In this document: one piece after another, positions 23,442 to 25,301 of the stretch | How positions within the stretch are numbered: the first letter of the stretch is position 1 | Layout: each line of letters opens with the position of its first letter | Assembly (NCBI GenBank): GCA_045532145.1 | Contig: JAZSFJ010000018.1 | Span: forward strand, 1 to 25,301 | Length of the DNA: 25,301 bases | Source: SIG459 sp045532145 | GTDB lineage: Bacteria; Bacillota; Clostridia; Oscillospirales; Oscillospiraceae | Direction: 5' to 3' | The notes under the pieces: model-generated | Database searches by the model: none | Told to the model about the DNA's origin: nothing | Seen by the model: the letters and a program-made list of their open reading frames with translations, nothing else | Made by a program: the position numbers and the translations under genes

Positions 23442-23468
23442 GCAATTTTAATAAATAGCACAATATTT
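23442..23468. promoter_or_regulatory. Candidate regulator-binding block 2 (GCACAA half-sites)
   Basis: GCAATTTTAATAAATA followed by GCACAATATTT (23458-23468), start-to-start 16 bp as in block 1, ending 17 nt before the AraC start codon. Its position suggests autoregulation of the AraC gene. Confidence 0.4.
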
Positions 23469-23485
23469 CGATCCGGGAGCTAAAC

Positions 23486-24346
23486 ATGAATAAAAAAATA
23501 TCTACGTACGGTGCCGAAGAGCGTTGTCTCATCAATTTGGAAGAACATTGCCTCGATTCCTACTGGAAGGTTGTGGGAAATCACATCCACAGAGATACGC
23601 TGCAGTTTTTCTATATGGAGAAGGGCGAAGGTACCTTTTATTGCGGTAAGCGCTATCTCAGCCTTTCTGACGGCGACTTTGTGCTCATCAACTGCAACGA
23701 ATACCATTCCTGCGAGATACACAGTCCCTCTGCCATATATAAAATTATTAAAATTGACCTTGAACTGTTGGCATTCTATTGTCCAATGGATAGCATTGCC
23801 AAATGTGTTCGCGATCTGCGGCACAACCATGTGCTTCTAACCCCCAATTTCAAGGACGATGAGATATGCTCCGCTTTGAAGCAGCTGATGTTCCTCTATG
23901 AAGCTCAGCCCGACAACTGCCAGATAAAAATGCTTTCCCTGCTCCTCGACATCATTTACCGCCTTTTTGACAAGCATATAGGCAAGTCCTTCACAGAAAA
24001 GGACGCCGCCCAGCTGGGAATAACCTGGAACAAACTACAAGAGGTGCGGGAATATCTGGACAGCAACTACGAAAGCCGCATCACCCTTGAGCAGATGGCA
24101 GAATTTGCAGGTATGAGCAAAGGTTACTTTTGCACTAAATTCAAGCAGAATACAGGAAAGAGCTTCGTGGACTACCTGAATTTGCTGCGCATAGAAAAAG
24201 CCACCGTAGCATTAAGCAACAGTGACGCTCCTGTAATAGACATTTCTCTCTCAGTAGGATTTGAAGATGTGAATTATTTCTGTCGGGTATTCAAGCGCTA
24301 CATGGGGGTTTCACCCTCTGGCTACAGAAAAATTGCAAGCAAGTGA
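23486..24346 (+). CDS. AraC-family transcriptional regulator
   Basis: 286 aa. The N-terminal half (about 1-150) is cupin-like effector-binding, with NHIHRDTLQFFYMEKGEGTF and LSDGDFVLINCNEYHSCEI. The C-terminal 100 residues hold two helix-turn-helix units: ITLEQMAEFAGMSKGYFCTKFKQ, and the signature VIDISLSVGFEDVNYFCRVFKRYMGVSPSGYR. It is divergent from the transporter-led cluster, so it probably controls that cluster in response to the transported substrate or a product. ATG 23486 follows GGGAGC. Its region is visibly more AT-rich than the antiporter gene. Confidence 0.93.
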   Translation: MNKKISTYGAEERCLINLEEHCLDSYWKVVGNHIHRDTLQFFYMEKGEGTFYCGKRYLSLSDGDFVLINCNEYHSCEIHSPSAIYKIIKIDLELLAFYCPMDSIAKCVRDLRHNHVLLTPNFKDDEICSALKQLMFLYEAQPDNCQIKMLSLLLDIIYRLFDKHIGKSFTEKDAAQLGITWNKLQEVREYLDSNYESRITLEQMAEFAGMSKGYFCTKFKQNTGKSFVDYLNLLRIEKATVALSNSDAPVIDISLSVGFEDVNYFCRVFKRYMGVSPSGYRKIASK

Positions 24347-24358
24347 CTTTCTTATCCC

Positions 24359-24400
24359 TCTCTGCATCTACGCCGCCTACTGCGTATTCCAGTTCGTCGG
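24359..24400 (+). repeat. 42-bp direct repeat, copy 2 (orphan antiporter 3' end)
   Basis: Identical to 17962-18003, the antiporter 3' end, including its reading frame and an in-frame stop (GGT TGA against GGC TAA in copy 1). No antiporter coding sequence lies upstream of it; the AraC stop is 13 nt before. It is therefore a detached gene tail, either a recombination scar or an attachment-site half. Confidence 0.97.
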
Positions 24401-24452
24401 TTGATAAGGAGCATCAAGGAAAACTAAAGCCTTATTGGCCAACTGGAATACC

Positions 24453-24485
24453 GCAAAGGCTCCCTTGTGTAAAGGAAGCCTTTGC
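24453..24485. repeat. Solo hairpin related to the CTCCCTTGTGTAAAGGGAG repeat (copy D)
   Basis: GCAAAGGCTCCCTT, loop GTGTA, AAGGAAGCCTTTGC: a 14-bp stem with one mismatch. It contains the terminal 19-mer of copies A and B with one change but lacks their interior, so it looks like a collapsed or excised remnant. Confidence 0.8.
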
Positions 24486-24517
24486 ACACAGCAAATAATC
24501 ACTATGCATATGTACTC

Positions 24518-24550
24518 AAGCCCCTGCTCAAAGGCAGGGGCTTTTTATTG
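24518..24550 (+). terminator. Rho-independent terminator upstream of the small hypothetical gene
   Basis: AAGCCCCTGC, loop TCAAAG, GCAGGGGCTT then TTTATTG. It terminates plus-strand transcription from the AraC gene or from the former 3' end of the antiporter. The next promoter begins inside its tail. Confidence 0.88.
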
Positions 24551-24576
24551 TAATCCTTCGGCCTGCGTGATATAAT
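24548..24576 (+). promoter_or_regulatory. Promoter of the small hypothetical gene
   Basis: TTGTAA (24548-24553), 17-nt spacer, TATAAT (24571-24576) with an extended TGA. Start expected about 20 nt before the ATG. Confidence 0.75.
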
Positions 24577-24599
24577 TCAATTGATATGGGGGTGATTTG

Positions 24600-25157
24600 A
24601 TGAGCTCCGAGCGGCGACTTTCGGATTGCAGGGAATGCTATATTATTTACCGGGTCGTTGCAGTTTTAGGCCTTTTTCTTTGGCTTTGGATTCTTTGGAC
24701 TGCAATTGACACAACTGCCTTCTATGTACAAACCCACAGAAGCGGGTACACATACTATCAGGGTCAGTGCGTAAGTTTTCGCACTCAGATATACTACAAG
24801 AGGCAGGACACCTGGGCTTTTGAGCTGGATAACGGCTTTTCATTTGAAATGACCAAAAACAAAAAGACAGATTTTGATGATGAAAACTTCAGCCAAATCA
24901 TGTCAAATGAGCTCTGTTATGTTTTCTACATGGACAAAAAGGGTGAACTTTGCATCATCGGAATACGTGACGGAGAAAACAGACTCATCAATGAGCAATA
25001 TCTAGAAAGAGAACTGGACAACGATGTTTTTATTAAATGGTTTTTCGTTTTCATGGCTCTGGCTATCCCTATAGCGCCTCTTCTCGCATCCAAATATTAC
25101 CTCAATGAATACAAAATTTTGCTTAATAAACTTTCGGCTGCAAAAAACAATCAATAG
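24600..25157 (+). CDS. Hypothetical protein with two membrane segments
   Basis: 185 aa, family not recognised. One TM helix near the N-terminus (VAVLGLFLWLWILWTAIDTTAFYV), a middle region of about 100 residues that looks beta-rich (GYTYYQGQCVSFRTQIYYKR, WAFELDNGFSFEM), and a second TM near residues 145-166 (FFVFMALAIPIAPLLASKYYL). The overall layout resembles small DUF3592-like proteins, but I cannot confirm that. ATG 24600 is preferred over TTG 24597 because the strong GGGGGTGAT then has near-normal spacing. It has its own promoter and terminator; no context for function. Confidence 0.75.
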   Translation: MSSERRLSDCRECYIIYRVVAVLGLFLWLWILWTAIDTTAFYVQTHRSGYTYYQGQCVSFRTQIYYKRQDTWAFELDNGFSFEMTKNKKTDFDDENFSQIMSNELCYVFYMDKKGELCIIGIRDGENRLINEQYLERELDNDVFIKWFFVFMALAIPIAPLLASKYYLNEYKILLNKLSAAKNNQ

Positions 25158-25165
25158 CTTAAAAG

Positions 25166-25196
25166 GCGCCTGTATCCTGACGGATACAGGCGCTTT
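25166..25196 (+). terminator. Terminator hairpin after the hypothetical gene
   Basis: GCGCCTGTATCC, loop TGAC, GGATACAGGCGC then TTTC: a perfect 12-bp stem but short U-run, 8 nt after the stop. Confidence 0.75.
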
Positions 25197-25228
25197 CAGT
25201 GTGTCAAAAAAGTAGCTAAAGAATTACA

Positions 25229-25301
25229 GTCATTGCGAGGAGCGAAGCGAGTGGCAATCCGCGGCCCCCTTTTTGCGGGCGGGTGTGGGCATCCGCCCCT
25301 A
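25229..25301. repeat. Dispersed palindromic repeat(s), cut by window end
   Basis: GTCATTGCGAGGAGCGAAGC with GTGGCAATCC is a well-known dispersed bacterial intergenic repeat motif. It is followed by GGGCGGGTGTGGGC and by ATCCGCCCCTA at the very edge; inverted, the latter reads TAGGGGCGGAT, resembling the GTAGGG end of the element at 15250. The element continues beyond the window. Confidence 0.65.

Overview
The window looks like a chromosomal segment of a moderately GC-rich Gram-positive anaerobe of the class Clostridia, probably a gut Oscillospirales/Ruminococcaceae-type organism. The reasons are Bacillus-like synteny (gdpP-rplI-dnaB followed by tilS-hpt-ftsH), AGGAG ribosome binding sites, Gram-positive lipoproteins, cobalamin and yybP-ykoY riboswitches, and short palindromic intergenic repeats of the kind common in such genomes. 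The species assignment is inference. The sequence itself shows only the gene content and style.

Region by region: (1) 1-6961, minus strand, is one housekeeping run: gdpP, rplI, a palindromic repeat, dnaB, tilS, hpt and ftsH (the last cut by the window edge). (2) 7160-9821, plus strand, is a polar amino-acid ABC uptake operon (lipoprotein, permease, ATPase). The lipoprotein reading frame has an in-frame TAG followed by 26 more family-like codons. (3) 9831-12390 holds a stand-alone E2-like acyltransferase that lacks the catalytic histidine and an EamA exporter, separated by MITE-like repeats. (4) 12481-15230 is a two-gene unit: a PAP2 phosphatase fused to a glycerophosphodiesterase, then a radical SAM protein. 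(5) 15492-16764 is a cobalamin-riboswitch unit: a DUF4430 (transcobalamin-like) lipoprotein and a small ECF-type membrane protein, probably a B12 uptake system. (6) 16767-18062 is a yybP-ykoY (Mn2+) riboswitch in front of a CaCA antiporter, probably a Mn2+/Ca2+ exporter.

(7) 18158-24346 is the most unusual part. It contains a minus-strand cluster (SLC13-type carboxylate transporter, cyclase-family metallohydrolase, acyl carrier protein, three-domain CoA-disulfide-reductase/rhodanese/TusA protein, 4HBT thioesterase) and a divergent AraC regulator. The block is bracketed by a 42-bp perfect direct repeat. One copy is the 3' end of the antiporter gene (17962-18003) and the other lies just after the AraC gene (24359-24400). 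This looks like a roughly 6.4-kb cassette inserted at, or recombined into, the end of the antiporter gene. The cassette combines uptake, carrier-protein, thioester and persulfide chemistry in an arrangement I do not recognise as a described pathway. (8) 24401-25301 holds a solo repeat hairpin, a terminator, a small two-TM hypothetical protein and the start of further dispersed repeats.
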